Assembly (NCBI RefSeq): GCF_963678635.1
Contig: NC_087068.1
Location: 48,813,724 to 48,877,723 of the forward strand
Source: Symsagittifera roscoffensis
Taxonomy: Eukaryota; Xenacoelomorpha; Acoela; Convolutidae
Direction: 5' to 3'
DNA length: 64,000 nucleotides
Shown piece after piece: positions 10,891-23,700 of this stretch (position 1 is the first letter of the stretch; every line of letters begins with the position of its first letter). The translations under genes were made by a program, and so were the position numbers. The notes below the pieces were generated by a model that saw only the letters and a list, made by a program, of their open reading frames with translations, had not been told where the DNA came from and did no database searches.

Positions 10891-11875
10891 CTAGTACTTT
10901 GACCAATTATCGCTTGTGCTTTGACTGCGATATGATTTGAGTGAATTCTGTTTCTTATTCAACAATTGCTGACATTCTGAATCGAACCATTCCGTTTTCA
11001 ATACATTTTTTGGTTTAAAAATACAAACAAATGTTTTTTCGATAGGAGCATGTTGCTGAACAGCACTAGAAATTAAATAAATCATAGTCGAGAACATGTT
11101 TTGTGCGTCTGTACATTGATATAAGAGATACCAAGGAAGACCGTAGAGTGCATTGCAAAATTCATTTTTCTGATAATTTTTCTTATTGAAAGTCGAAATT
11201 ATCCTCGGTAAACTTTTGCCGCATTTTATCTCCGTCAAAATAAATGAAGCAAAATGATCGGTTTTATAAGGTGTATCAAAACAAAATTCAATGCCGTCTG
11301 TTTCATAGTCACTGGTAATGTAGTCGATATGACTTTTAGTTGAGGAACTAATTCTGGTCTCATCGTTTGGACAAAAAACCTTCAATCCATATGGAATAAT
11401 TATAGAATCTAAATTTTCTTTTTCTTTGCTATCCAGATAATTTATGTTATATGTTATCACCCAGAAGCGTAATTTTATTAGAAACTGAAAATGCATTATC
11501 TATGTTAAGCGTTAATTGTTCCAAAAAATCAATAAAGTTTGATCTGCTTGGATTATAACACAAATTAACTAACATTTTTTCTTTACTGGAAATGTTAAAT
11601 GTAGATTTGCACTCAACCCACACTGACTCATATTTTTCTTTATCAAATAAATTTAAATCAGGTATATATAATAAAACGCCACCGCCTTTCTTTTTTACCG
11701 CTGATCGCCTATCATATCTGAACATCGCATGCGTTCTAGGGTGGAGATTCCATAAATTGTCACTATCTTCTTTTTTAAGCCACGTTTCAGAAATTCCTAT
11801 AATTGTATTTTTGCCCATATCATCAAGAAATTTTTTCAATTGCATCCGTTTTCTAATAATACTTTGAAAATTCAA
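10891..11875 (-). pseudogene. LINE endonuclease domain, broken copy (right)
   Basis: Two overlapping minus-strand frames (11875-11447 and 11496-10891) together match the left-arm endonuclease. A 4-bp insertion near 11455, right after the GD of the GDYN motif, causes the frameshift. The downstream part keeps SHIDYI and KTDHF. The frame then ends with TAG after NWSKY, where the left copy has CAG. This copy is the 5' part of the element whose RT fills the palindrome centre. Confidence 0.85.
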
Positions 11876-12168
11876 ATGAACAAATTTAAGATTTGCACAA
11901 TTTTTTGAGCAGATGCCGTAGACTGTTTCAATGGTTTCAATAGGACCAGGGTTTTTTCAACATCCCCACTTTGGGTCAGTAACAGCGCTAAAAGGAAAAG
12001 ATGAGTCAGTGTGGTAGCTCTCCGCTCATTAATCCCACATTTCGATGATAATATCTTTTGATGGCAGCTTAGATAGCCCCAGTAAACAATGGTTTTTTCT
12101 CTATTTTCCATCTGAGCCTTGGAAATTAGAAAAATTGCACAAAACAACCAGAATTTAATATTCAGCAT
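11872..12168 (-). CDS. LINE ORF1-like peptide with first half of a 2A-like motif (right copy)
   Basis: The frame is 98 residues and differs from the left copy by one residue (QSGDVEK for QIGDVEK). The same A6 run at the motif again puts NPGP in the -1 frame. It begins at the same ATG within AT-rich DNA, about 210 bp from the end of the antisense ORF. Confidence 0.6.
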   Translation of the reverse strand: MLNIKFWLFCAIFLISKAQMENREKTIVYWGYLSCHQKILSSKCGINERRATTLTHLFLLALLLTQSGDVEKTLVLLKPLKQSTASAQKIVQILNLFI

Positions 12169-12380
12169 AATAAATTAATTAAATTAAATAATCGCCAAAA
12201 TTTGCACCAAGAAAAAACAGACTTCTCGTTTGATCTTCTGAAATTCATCAAAGCAACAGCGGATCAGTTTGTCCATTAAATAGTCGGAGAGAATTTCATC
12301 TGAATCACCACCTGGTACTGATCAACAAACTTTTTCAGTTCTCGTCCAATAATAATAATAAGGTAACTGACGCCAGCCAG

Positions 12381-12731
12381 TTGTCAATAGGGAATTTTTC
12401 TACGCTCCGTCACTGTGTAATTTCTGGTCGAATATTTAACACTCCCATCAACTTAGCTGTTTTGAAAAATACTTTAACGGCACTAAAATTGTTTCAACGA
12501 TACCCGACAGTCATAGTGGATGTTGTTGTTAGTGATCTTCGTTGTTTCTTGTGCACGCCTGTCCACTTGCCACATTACCCTTCCATCGCCCGCAAAACTA
12601 TCATTAACGTGCTTAATAACTCAAACAACTCAACAGAGTGTTCTCAACTACACAAACAACCAAGACAATTGATTTATCAATCTGAAAAATATGTGTATCA
12701 ATCTGAAAAAAAGAACACTTTGGAAAGATAG
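12381..12731 (+). other. Unrecognised 116-codon ORF (right copy)
   Basis: Inverted copy of the frame at 7626-7976 with identical predicted residues. No domain was recognised. Confidence 0.2.
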
Positions 12732-13009
12732 GTTGCATTTTGTCCAAAAACAATATGTTAAGTGTCATATTACACTTTTTTTTACTGTTTTTGTTCTTTT
12801 AAACTTATGTTTTTAATTCTTTTTTGCTTAAAGGTAATTTTTTTTTCGTTGTAATACGCCAAATGTGTTTAATTTTATGCTTTCTTATTTTCCTCTTTAA
12901 TACCAAAGCCATGGGAGAATAGGGCTTTTGGGATCTTCGCGTCGTATCCGGGTGTTGTCTAGGGCAGGTTTTTTGTGCTCAAAATGGCGCTTTTAGCTTC
13001 TCTCAGAAA

Positions 13010-13940
13010 TGCTCACTGTCCCACCAAAAGTTTGAAAAGTTAAAGTTCTAACGTTTTTCAACCTTTTTTTTCAGTGTACGTGACGTCGCTTATGCGCTTA
13101 ATGGAGATAAGGGGTTGTGCAAAACTCCGCTGCCATAAAGTTCTTTGACAATATTTTTTACATCGCCCTCGGAAAAGTTAAAATATTGATTTTTGTACTT
13201 TTTTAAAACATTTTGAAAACTGTCGAAAAACACACTGACTTATCTGAGATTTTGGGTTCAATTCCAAGGTCAGGTTGTAAAAACTCATTTCCTTCGCGAC
13301 TACGGACAAATTTTTTCGGCATAAAAAGATATGACCCTCCGTAAAGACTTTGGCTTTTTCAGCAAGTGTTTAAAAGTTTTCGACTTTTCTCGAGAACTAC
13401 CCTCCGAAATCTCAGATTTTGGGTATAATAAAATTTATAGGTTGCCTGAATCCTTTCTGTAAAAACGGCTCTGTACCTAGTTTTCATTGAAAAGCTATGT
13501 CAAATTTTTGATTTGTTGGCAGGTTTTTGGAAATTTCACGCTAACTATTCTGCCAAACTTAATATCATAGGTTTAACCGAAACAACAGATTGATAAAATC
13601 CTCTCAAATTAAGATTTTGAGTTCAATCGAAGCTACAGGTTGCGCGAATCCCTTTGCCTAAGCGGCTACGCCCTAATTTTTCAATCAAAATCTATGACTT
13701 TCGCAATTGTCCAATTTTTGATTTTGCTGAGCTTTTTGGACTATTCTCTCTAACTATCCCGCCCAATCTTATATCATAACTAAAATGAAACAGCAGTTTA
13801 AGGAAAATGTACCTATATTTTAAGGCATGCCCAGTTTTTTCAAGAAGAAAATTATGGCATTCAAACACATCGAGTGTTTTCAAACTTTTGTGCCAGTCGG
13901 TCATATCCTGACGTTTGACCTTGATTTTTTGGGGAAACAG
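13010..13940 (+). repeat. Degenerate tandem repeat, about 165 bp period (right arm)
   Basis: Inverted copy of 6420-7350. Marker phrases such as GGGTTCAATTCC, GGGTATAATAAA, GAGTTCAATCGAAG and AAGCGGCTACGCCC are spaced roughly 150-180 bp apart. A single related unit also appears at 15600-15700 (CAAGCGGCCACAACC followed by AAAGTTATGGATTTTGG). Confidence 0.6.
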
Positions 13941-14034
13941 TAATGTTTTTAAAAATTCGAATCGACTATGTCATGCTCAAGTTTGTCGCTGCAACTGAAA
14001 TAAGAAGTCAACAAAATCAGAAAAGTCGAGATAA

Positions 14035-14772
14035 TTGTTTTCTCAGGTCAAGTACCCAACGTTTTTTTTAGACAGCGGAAAAACATTGTCAGTAGCAACA
14101 GAAGTGAAGGATCTGGGTGTATATTTCGATAGGCAGTTAAAATGGAAGTTCCACATTGATTTCAAGCTGAGCACAAGTAATAGACAATTTTTTCACATAA
14201 AAAGAGATGTACCATTTTGTGTACCAATGATGATTAAATTCAACGTTTACCGATCATGTGATCTCAGTATCCTTCTTTTCAACTCTCAAATTTGGTCACT
14301 GTCTCTCATGTTGCTTAGAAAGCTGGGGAGTTTCCATCGAAAAGATTTAGAATGGGTGAGCGGCCTCGTAAATTACATTGAAGCTCTCACAAGGTTAGAT
14401 GTTTTACCTATATGCTACTTGCTGATTTACTACGATCATAAGTACTTTTTCAAGTTATGGAATGGTTATTTTGATGTAAGTCCTGTGAACTATGTCAGAA
14501 AAGCGAACAGTGGATCTGACTTGCGTTCTTCATCTCGTGATTATTTTGTTGTGCAATCTTGCAAGAAACTGAAAACTGAGTGTTCTTCTTACAATCGTGT
14601 GGTCAGAGTATCCAATTTCCTTATTAAGAAGGGTGTTATAGAATTTCAGAGACCTGTTAGCACATTCAAAGCAAAAGTGAAGTCTTACCTTGCTTCGCTT
14701 GTTACTACAAAGTTTGACATGAACAACTCCTGTACATTTTGTTCGGTGCTTTATTCATGCTTTAGAGCATAA
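14035..14772 (+). pseudogene. 5'-truncated non-LTR retrotransposon, RT C-terminal region (right copy)
   Basis: This 245-codon frame differs from its left-arm partner at three residues (F to V, A to T, I to M). Palm motifs are absent. A TTG-rich run (14825-14855) follows as probable 3' UTR. Confidence 0.75.
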
Positions 14773-16020
14773 ATCATTAATTTGATAAATGTATCATATC
14801 CCTGTAAGCCAAGGGTAAATAAGTCTTTTGTTGTTGTTGCTATTGTTTTTGTTGTTGAAACATAATTGCGGGAAAAATGACCACAAATTGCGCCGGAGTA
14901 AAACTGCTATTCGCATTTTCAGGGAAATAATCATTTCAAGTAGAGCTGTCTTGTTCCCGACAGAGAACATCGCAAATTCCGATGAGAATGCCTTCGTTGG
15001 GCAAAAGAGAACCTGGTTCAGGACAACAAACTTCTTGAGTTAGAACTAGTTATTCCCTACAAATTCTAAAGTTGCTTTACTTACATTTTTTACTTACTTC
15101 TAGAGTCGCGTCATTATGTGAGTACTTTTTTTTTTCTTGAGAGTACTTTCACACAGTTATGTTGAGATAACGGGGGTTTGAGATCGATCTATCTGAAATG
15201 GATCAAAGGTGCATTGTCCTATAAAAACTGAGTGTATACTTGAGTTTCCATCCCTGTTTTAAACGGCGGTTTCGTGTTTTAGGTATTTAGAAACCTATCC
15301 GCGGGGAAATTTTTATTTTAGAGAGCGGGGTATTTTGGTAGTAGCCTTTGAGCTGTAATACGATCTTGATATCCCATGTCTTAAGCGAACTGAATTGGCT
15401 CCGATAGAATGGGGTTCAAAGAGGTGGTGCCTCTGACCCTCGAGCCAATGGTTATAGGGCCTATTTTTCTTAACCTCTTATGTGACATAAGCGGACGACT
15501 GTTACATTTCAATGTTTTTCTTTTCGAAAATTGTTGTCTGTATTCGAAAACTACTGCCAATTCTCAATTTGTGTTCACTCGCGAAACCAGGTTTTGAATT
15601 TTTTTCTGCTCAAGCGGCCACAACCTGCTTTTTTCAGAAAAAAGTTATGGATTTTGGAAAGTCTTTTGACCGTTTTTTAGTAATTTTTTTAAACATCCTT
15701 AAATTTACACAATCAAATCTGAGATGAAAAATTCATTTGGAAGAACCGGTTCGATTAATTATTCCCGCGGATGTAGCAACTCCTTAATTTTTTTGTTAGA
15801 GAAATTTTATCTCCTTGATAAAACTGATTATCTCAAATCTTTTTACTCTTATATTATTAGAGAATTAATTATAGTTTTGAGCTTAGTACATCAAAATCAA
15901 AACTTTCGTACCGCATAAGTATAGCGAAATCATTCAATGTCAAGCAATTGCGTCTTAGTTCTTTTTCATCGAGAAATGTTTGACTAACATAATTTTTTTC
16001 AACATGTTTTTTTTGTTTGT

Positions 16021-16063
16021 GTTAAATCGCAAATGGTGTTTAGCTATGCTTCGCCTCTGTGTT
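16021..16063 (+). repeat. Degenerate copy of the GCTTCGCCTCTGTG 3' tail
   Basis: Inverted partner of 4288-4330. The upstream TCGCAAATGG and downstream TATGCTTCGCCTCTGTG are recognisable, but the 5' half of the stem has decayed. Confidence 0.55.
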
Positions 16064-16513
16064 CAAAAGTTACTCTAAGTCTCTTATTTTAGGAAGAATA
16101 CGCCGTGACAATCTTTGGTAAGCTTTCGTGGAAAGATCGAAATTATTTGAGTTTTTCTCTGATTTCTTCGTTAATACTTTAGTATTGCTATGAATAATTG
16201 TGTTGTGTGAAAATGTGTAAAATTAAAATGTGAAGTTGATTTACACTGGCCTCTTAAAATTTATTTCAATTTGCTTGTAAAATGTTATTTTTTTGTTAGT
16301 CATGTAGTACGGTGCGGGTATCACGGCGAGTGTCCTTGCAATGGCTAAATCGGAAGTAAACAAATTCATATTTCAACATTTGTCATACACCATCATCATA
16401 TATCGTGCTATATGTCATACACCATGAGTTAGTCTTAGTTATTTACAGAAATTCGATTTGAATTTTAAAATATTTCAGGTTAGAGAGTCGGTTATTGTTC
16501 AGTGGTCGCCAAC

Positions 16514-16736
16514 TGGTTTCGGGAGTATCAAAGTTTTGCTGATTGTCCCGTGTTTTCCCCTTTTCCTCTTTAAAATCGCTAATATAAGCTGAGCAAGATA
16601 ATGCATCTTCTCAGCTTCGTTTATATATGCTTGTCATATATTCTTGACAATTACATACAACGAATTTCTTTCACCTGACAAGTAGTTTGACTTAGTGTCA
16701 TTATCGTTAATTAATGATGTCAGTTCTCAGACATCA
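16514..16736 (-). mobile_element. LTR-like block (right copy)
   Basis: Inverted copy of 3610-3832. The primer-binding-like AGTGGTCGCCA lies at 16501-16511, outside the block on its 3' side in element orientation. Confidence 0.4.
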
Positions 16737-16739
16737 TAA

Positions 16740-16832
16740 GTGCAAAGCAAGACCATCGACGAATTCAAGTGGAAATTGGACAAACATTGGAAAGCGAATG
16801 GAATTGACATGAACGAATTCGAACGGAGATAA
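16740..16832 (+). pseudogene. 3' end of a third LINE (right copy)
   Basis: The frame ends SKTIDEFKWKLDKHW...NEFERR then TAA at 16830-16832, matching the C-terminal tail style of CR1/jockey-like LINE proteins. A stop codon precedes it, so the copy is heavily 5' truncated. Confidence 0.55.
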
Positions 16833-17142
16833 GAATGAACATTTGAAATGACCACAAGAGGCACCACTGCCTAATGGTCATAAAAAACTTGACTATAATT
16901 TCTCAAATAAGTTCAAGTGTTAATCTTGACTTTTCCTTAAAAGCACTTCCGATTCCCTACAGTCATGCAAAAGCGCCGCTTCATCTTTGCTGGACGATAT
17001 ACGAATTTTGGCAAAAATTATTCAAAAACTCTTTAATAGCTTGTGTATTAAATCAATTGGGCTCACTAAATGGGGAAATCATTCTTCACAAAGAAAGCAA
17101 TAGTTTTTCAATGTATCTACTTTTTCAGATATCCATGTCAAA

Positions 17143-17726
17143 ATGAGCAAAGATAAAGGGCCACCGAAAAAAGGACGGAGATACTTCCCGACTGTTAGGC
17201 AATTAGTTAGCGACCGTGTTGGAGTAGTCGCTCGAGAGAATTGGGCTCCAACTTTGGAAGCTTTCCCGCCATTCAATCCCAAAGTAGTGCAGAATATTTA
17301 CTACCAAGAACTACAAGGTCATGAAAAAACCAGCCAAATTATGTTTCTTGAATTTTCACAGTATCTAGAAAATTATCTGTGGCCAAATTTTTGCGCACAG
17401 AGATCATCAAAAGAGCACGTAATTTCAATCGTCATGATGGTCAATGAAAAATGGCGAGAGCGGAATCCTGCTTGGTCAGTATTTGTATCATCACCAGCAC
17501 AATTTGAAGGCTTCTTCCAAGCTGTTCTAGATTACAGTTTAGCCGAAAATTCCATAGTAACTTTAGTGGAAAAATCAGTTCTTCTAGTGTTTTTGATGCA
17601 CTGTATGAACAGCATTGAAGTTGACATCATCCGATTTGAAATTCAAAAACTTCTATCGCTTGCATCTTGGGAAAATCTTCTCCCTGGGAAGCTTAACGAG
17701 GAACTGGATAGAAATCCCAAGTTAAA
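17143..17726 (+). CDS. AQR: AQR exon 1 (coding)
   Basis: Encodes residues 1-194 and two bases of codon 195. [16 protein letters not shown]-like text ([14 protein letters not shown]) is the strongest match to AQR. The donor is AA|GTAAGT (phase 2). A CTTTTTCAG just upstream (about 17130) could be the acceptor of a 5' UTR intron. Confidence 0.93.
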
Positions 17727-20700
17727 GTAAGTTCACTGTTTTTTTATTTACCGGTGAGTTTAATTCTTTTCGAATGGCTGCGGTGATAATTTTGTGTGAG
17801 CGTGAACGTACGGGGCCAATGAAATAAATTGTCCGGCTTTTTATATACTTATCTGAAGCTATTGTCATTGTGAAATCTCTAAAATGACGTCAGTATAATA
17901 AACCAGCGATCCAGTGTAGCATGTTTTGCCTTCTAAATAATGATCGCAAGCCATTAAATTATAAGCAAGAAAAACTTTTGAAACAAAGTTCATCAGAGAA
18001 TACGATTTGGTGATTTCGAATCAAAACTGCTTTGGATCGAAAGAAGCTCTAACAAAAAATTTAGGTGAAAACCCATGTAAAGCCCAAAATACTGACGACA
18101 ATGTAGAAAATTAGTCAAACGACACTTTATAAAACATAATTTAAAAAATGCTCAAAAACTACCGTACTTTTTTTTTGCATGATTATGTTTAGTTATTTTT
18201 ATATCTCCCAAATCCCAAAAAAAAATAATTTTTCAAGATAGGCATGCTTAATTTACAAGTTGAAAAAGTTACTTAGTCACTTAGCGTACCCATCAATGCA
18301 GAGCAACAAAAGAATAAGATGGTTAATCAAAACGGTACTTTTTCTAGTTTTTTGGGTGCTAAGTATTTTTGCAAAAAAATGAAAACCAATTTTTCTTCAA
18401 AGTGAAGAAAGTACCGGGCGTTGTTTCAAAATGATGATCTAGAATTAAGGTTGGTTCGCGGATACAGATGATAAGAAAAGACACTCAATCAAGATTAAAA
18501 AAAAACATGATTTTTTGATGTTTTTTTCTTAAAAAGATTATAGATTTTTCTCCAAAACTCAGAGTAACAGTTTTTAACTTTCAAAATTTAAGTCATAACT
18601 CAAAATGAATAAACACTCAAAAATGTGGGGATCATAAGAAGATGATAAATCAAACCTAGATTAAACAAATGATGGTAAAAATTTTCTCGAAAAGGAAAGA
18701 AAAAGATTTTTATCCACACCGAGCAAGTATCGGTTGGCGTTTTTTGACGCTATCAAATGGGTTTAGATTTAAAGCGATTCAACAAAGCAAGCTAGCAAAA
18801 AATGAGATGTTTAGTCAAAACTAAAAAATTTATTATCAATTTAAATTGAAAAATCGAAGTTAGTTTTCTTTCGAATTTGAAAAGGTACCGGTTGTTTCTC
18901 TGAAGAGTATCATTGATTTTTCAAACAAGTACCAATTCAACAATACAGAGGAACATCGTGATAAAATTATTAACCCACACTCGATTCAAAGATAGAATTT
19001 TTAAACAAAATAGAAACAAATAAATGCGAACCTTATATTGGGAAAAAAATGAAAATGATGACTTCACCGCAAAAATTTTTCTGAGAATGAAACAAAGTAG
19101 TATTAGTGCAATTAGATTTTTTTTTTAAATTAGTGGGAAAATCTGTTAAATTCAATTAATATAACATGACATTAAATCACTGATTAGCTATTTGTTGAAC
19201 ATAAAGTGATATTATTAGGAAGACTTCAGCATTTAGAGATATCGTGTAATTAATAAACAAAAAAGTGGCCTAAGCATGAAAACACTACGCATCCTTTTAT
19301 GGCCCTGTGCTGTCAATACAACAGATTTAAAACTGGTAACATTATTTTGTTTTCGGGCCAAACTAAAGTTGACTTGAAAGCTTGCTAGTCGTATGCCCTC
19401 GTAGCCGGTTCATTTAACTTTTTTCGAACCTGTTCACCTTACGGTTACTGCTTCTACGAACTGTGCAATATCTCTATAGCCTCCATAACACACAGAAGTC
19501 AGGATAGAGGCATATCAGACAACGGACAACCAACAGTCCATGCAGCAGTAACTTGTGAATAAGTTCAAGAGATGATTCAGCGTCCAAAACAAAAACTGAA
19601 GCCCAAAATCAAGAATAGTAATAACAGAAAGTCTAGCCGAATATGGAGATTAGTATCGGAAAATATCACCAACTATCATGAAAACGAATGCTGAAAATAG
19701 CCCGGATTTCAGTTTTCATAAATAAATGTGAAATAAAACATTGCAAAGCATGATTAAGTTCAAATATGCGAGCTCAAATAAAAACAACGCGATGAGGCGC
19801 AAAACCGATGCTAGATAAAATTCCACAGGCTAGCAGTAGAGTTTAAACCTATTTGTGCAGGATAGCTATGCTAATATAGACTGTAACTTAGCTAAAACAT
19901 GTAGAGATAGCGTATAACTTTTGAACATGTAAAATTGGCCTAAACATGACTGGAAATGTCTCGCTCAATTAAATAATATATTGATGAAAAAATTAGATAG
20001 TGTTTGTCAAACATGAATTTTCCAAAATCGAAATCAAGGTTAGCTTTATGTAAACAGAAGCTCGCATCAAGGAAGAGAGAGCCGATAATAAATAAATTTT
20101 TAAAACGGTAAACGCTTTTTGACATAATGACAAAGCAGAGGATTCCATTGCCCTGATTCGATGAGCTGATGACTGCTGTGTTCGATCACTGAACTAAAGA
20201 CTACAGCTGCTATTGAAGTCATATAATTGCTGAAACCAGATGACGCCTGTATCTAGTGCAAATATGAACGCAACAGTGATAGATAAATTCTATGGGAGGA
20301 ACAGTTTGTCTCGTTGGTAATCAGTTGTCAGACTAGTTTTCAGCTAAAAAAAGTGAAGGAGCGGAACTTCAAAAGCTGAAATCTGGTGCTGCAGAAGAAG
20401 ATGCTCGGTATTATAAAGGAACAGCTCAGAGGCACGAGTTAATACTGCAATTGAGCATTGTGTTTGAGATAATGACTTTGTTCTAATTTCGAGCAAATAA
20501 GCGAGCGAGACTTATTATAGAAGAATAAACCGTGAAACTTTCATTCAAGCCCAAACAACTTTGTTTTACTCCAGTAAAATTGGTTTCCGAAGTTTTTCAG
20601 CGCCCTCTTGGGAATAGAAACTTCAAAAAGTCGAAAAACATGCAAAAAAAATTTGAAAAAAAAAAAACATTCTCAGTTATTGCCACGTAGCAATCATCTG

Positions 20701-23700
20701 GTCGTTTTCTACATTGAACATGGTACCATTTTGGCGTTTTGGCGCTACATTAAGGTGCTGACATGCTCAAGTTTTTGAAAGTTCAAGCTAAGCTACTGGT
20801 TGCTGTCAGTTTTTTCGGAAAAGTTCAAATATCGGTCTACAAGCTAAAATGTCGATTTTTTCGGCTTAAGTTTCACATCGTGAAGTTGATGTAGATTCTA
20901 TTAAAATGAGAGCCATTTAGATCTGTTTCTGTTAGTTTAAAATTTTATAGCTCATTTAGTATATTTCCAGTTTCATTTTTTTCGCTGTAAGGTTTTTTTT
21001 TGGCTTAAATAGTTTTAACCGGTGATATATCATCATAGACGCCTTTTTGCATCAATTGGCTTTTTAAGCGGGCGAGTGATTTGGGATGAGGCGATGTAAA
21101 AACTTCCAGTTTAAAAACACTATAGCTAAATTCTTTTTATGACAATTATTTTTTTATAGCTCTACGGGCGGCTACCCAAGTATTGCTGGCTTAAGTTTTG
21201 CTATATAAATTTGCCTGAATGATAATTCAACACTGGAAGCTGTATTTCAATTTTTCTTCAAAATGAAATTCATTTTTAGAGCCACTTGTCAAGTTTTTCA
21301 GTAGAGGCAGTTTTTTTATTTATAATTTTTTTTTTGACTGTGGCTTTCGACTCATCAAATGGTGGGAAGCTCGACTTTGTACTGTGTAGATAAGTTACAA
21401 GTTACATCTCTCAAAAATGCCGTTGCTTCAAATTGGGAATCGGGCTTGGAATTACAAGCGATTCTTTTGAGAAACAGTTTTTTCTCAAGCCCAGTTCGGG
21501 TATAACCTGAGCTAAGTTTTGGTACTCGAATTTTGCTGTTCTAATATATTGGCTATGTAAGTGGATTATTGTTTCCTTCTTTTAAGATACTAGTAAATTT
21601 TTACGCCTACCACTTCCTACAATTCACGCCAAACCCCCTCCCCGTTTTTTTTACTAGAGGTTCATATTCTGAGTATAAGTTCAACTTGTAAAGCAATGTG
21701 TTTGCAGGAAATTGTGGAAAGCACTGGTGAAGTCGGACAAGAAGCTGGACGAAGATGCTCTGCTCAAGGCCAAGAAGGGGAGGGACTTCATGAAGCGAAT
21801 GCTGCAACAGTTTGTGGGCTTAGTCAGCGAAATGGAACGAGAACCTGAAGTGAACGTTGAAAAAAGAAAATACTGCGAGAGATTTTTGGAGCTTTTGATT
21901 GACATGGAAGTCATTCTACCTACAAGGCGATTTTTCAATACACTTCTGGACAATGAGCAAGTTGTAGTAAGGTTAGAAATGTCTAAATTGAATGGACACC
22001 CAGACTGTAGTTTGCTGTGTGAGATGTTGCAGTACTTGAAGTACTACGCCTCCTTCGAAATAGATGACCACAGTGGCAATCCGCTTACTCAGAAAGAAAT
22101 GATGTCCAGACATTACCGGCGAGTCACTGAGTTGCAGAGGTCTGTGTTCAAATTGTATCCAGAGCTGCACAAGTTCTGCACTAGCAGTGTGTCAAGAATA
22201 GACTCACGAGAGATGTTGATGAAGCACTTTAGACCTCTAAACAGTAAAAAACTGCATCATGTTTGTGCGATGTTGAATATGGTAGAATCACTGCCTCAAG
22301 AGGGCGGCAAGAGTAGCTACGATAAACGACTGCTGTTGGAGATGATCACAAGTAGACACGAGAAGAGACTTACCCAGTTGCAGAAGATCAATAATATGCC
22401 ACTATACCCCACGGAAGAATTGCTGTGGGATGAGAACGTCATCCCAATGAGCTTCTATGATGGCAAGCACTGCCTAGCTTTGCCCAAACTTAATTTGCAG
22501 TTTTTGACACTGCACGATTATCTTCTGCGCAATTTCCACCTGTTCAGGCTGGAGGCCGCTTACGAGATACGGGAAGAGCTTGAAGATGTAGTGTCTCGGC
22601 TAAAGCCATGGCATACTAGGGATACCCAGGAAGTCAACTTCGGGGGCTGGGCTAAATTTGGTATGCCCATCACTAATTTCACCCGCTTTGAAGTCACCCA
22701 GCCGCGACTAGGAGAGGCACATCCTGCTAAAGTATCCGGTCACGTGACTGTAACACTTTCCATGCGACCAGAGCTGAAAGAGGAATGGGAAAACCTGAGA
22801 AGATTCGATACTGGTTTTTTGTTGACGTTGCGGCCCTCTAACGATTCAGTCCAGAATTTAGACAATGAAGCCGATTTCCAGACAAGATTCGGAGTGGTAT
22901 ACGTGAGGGGCATCGAGTTCGAGGGCAAGTTGGACGACGAAGGCAAACTGATCGAGGACTTCCCAGACCAGCCAGTGAAGTTCAAAGGGGACCAGCGGAC
23001 GTTTCGTGTACTAATGGATCCTTGTCAATACCAGATAGACATGGAGAACCACGAAAATGGGGAGGAGGATGTGTATGAAACCTTCAATGTGATATTCCGA
23101 CGAAGTCCAAAAGTGAACAACTTCAAAGCAGTGCTTGAGACCATTCGAGATCTGATGAACAGTGAGTTCAGTGTGCCAGAGTGGCTGCATGACATCATAC
23201 TGGGCTACGGGGATCCAGCATCTGCGCACTACTCTAATATGCCACATGTACTGGGTCACACCACGGGCGGAGATGAGGACGACGATGGCTGGTTAGACTT
23301 CAATGACACTTTTTTGGACTATGAGCACCTGGTGCATGGGTTCCCCAACTGTAGAGTGCAATTGAGGAGACAAGTAAGTAGGGATCAGATGATACCTCCC
23401 TTCAGACTTCGATTCAAACAGCTGAGTAAGGAGACAGGAGAAGATGACAAGGAAACAGTAGAAGGAACGGGGACTGAAGATGAGAGGAAAAATACGGAGA
23501 TGGAAATGGAGAGTGTAGTGGAAGTGGATCCCCACGTGATTCCTAACAGGGGACCCTTCCCCTTCGACGCTCCCAAGAAGAATGCGATCAGATTCACACC
23601 CACACAGATAGAGGCCATCAAGTCAGGTACCTCTCCCGAATTTTATTTTGACCTTCACCTGCTCTGGTTTAGTGATCGCTGTTGGGTTCAGTGTTTCTAT

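Larger units (their letters stand above)
10744..16983 (-). repeat. Right arm of the 13.6-kb imperfect palindrome
   Basis: This is the reverse complement of 3363-9609. The outer end (GCGCCGCTTCA, ending 16983) lies 160 bp before the AQR start codon, so any AQR promoter must be in the last 160 bp or inside this repeat. Differences from the left arm include a 4-bp insertion in the LINE endonuclease near 11455, a TAG at the EN-RT linker and scattered substitutions. Confidence 0.93.

Noticed and set aside
3363-16983. DNA transposon with long terminal inverted repeats
   Set aside because: No transposase, no target-site duplication at the ends, and the arms contain unrelated retroelement fragments. 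A segmental inverted duplication fits better.
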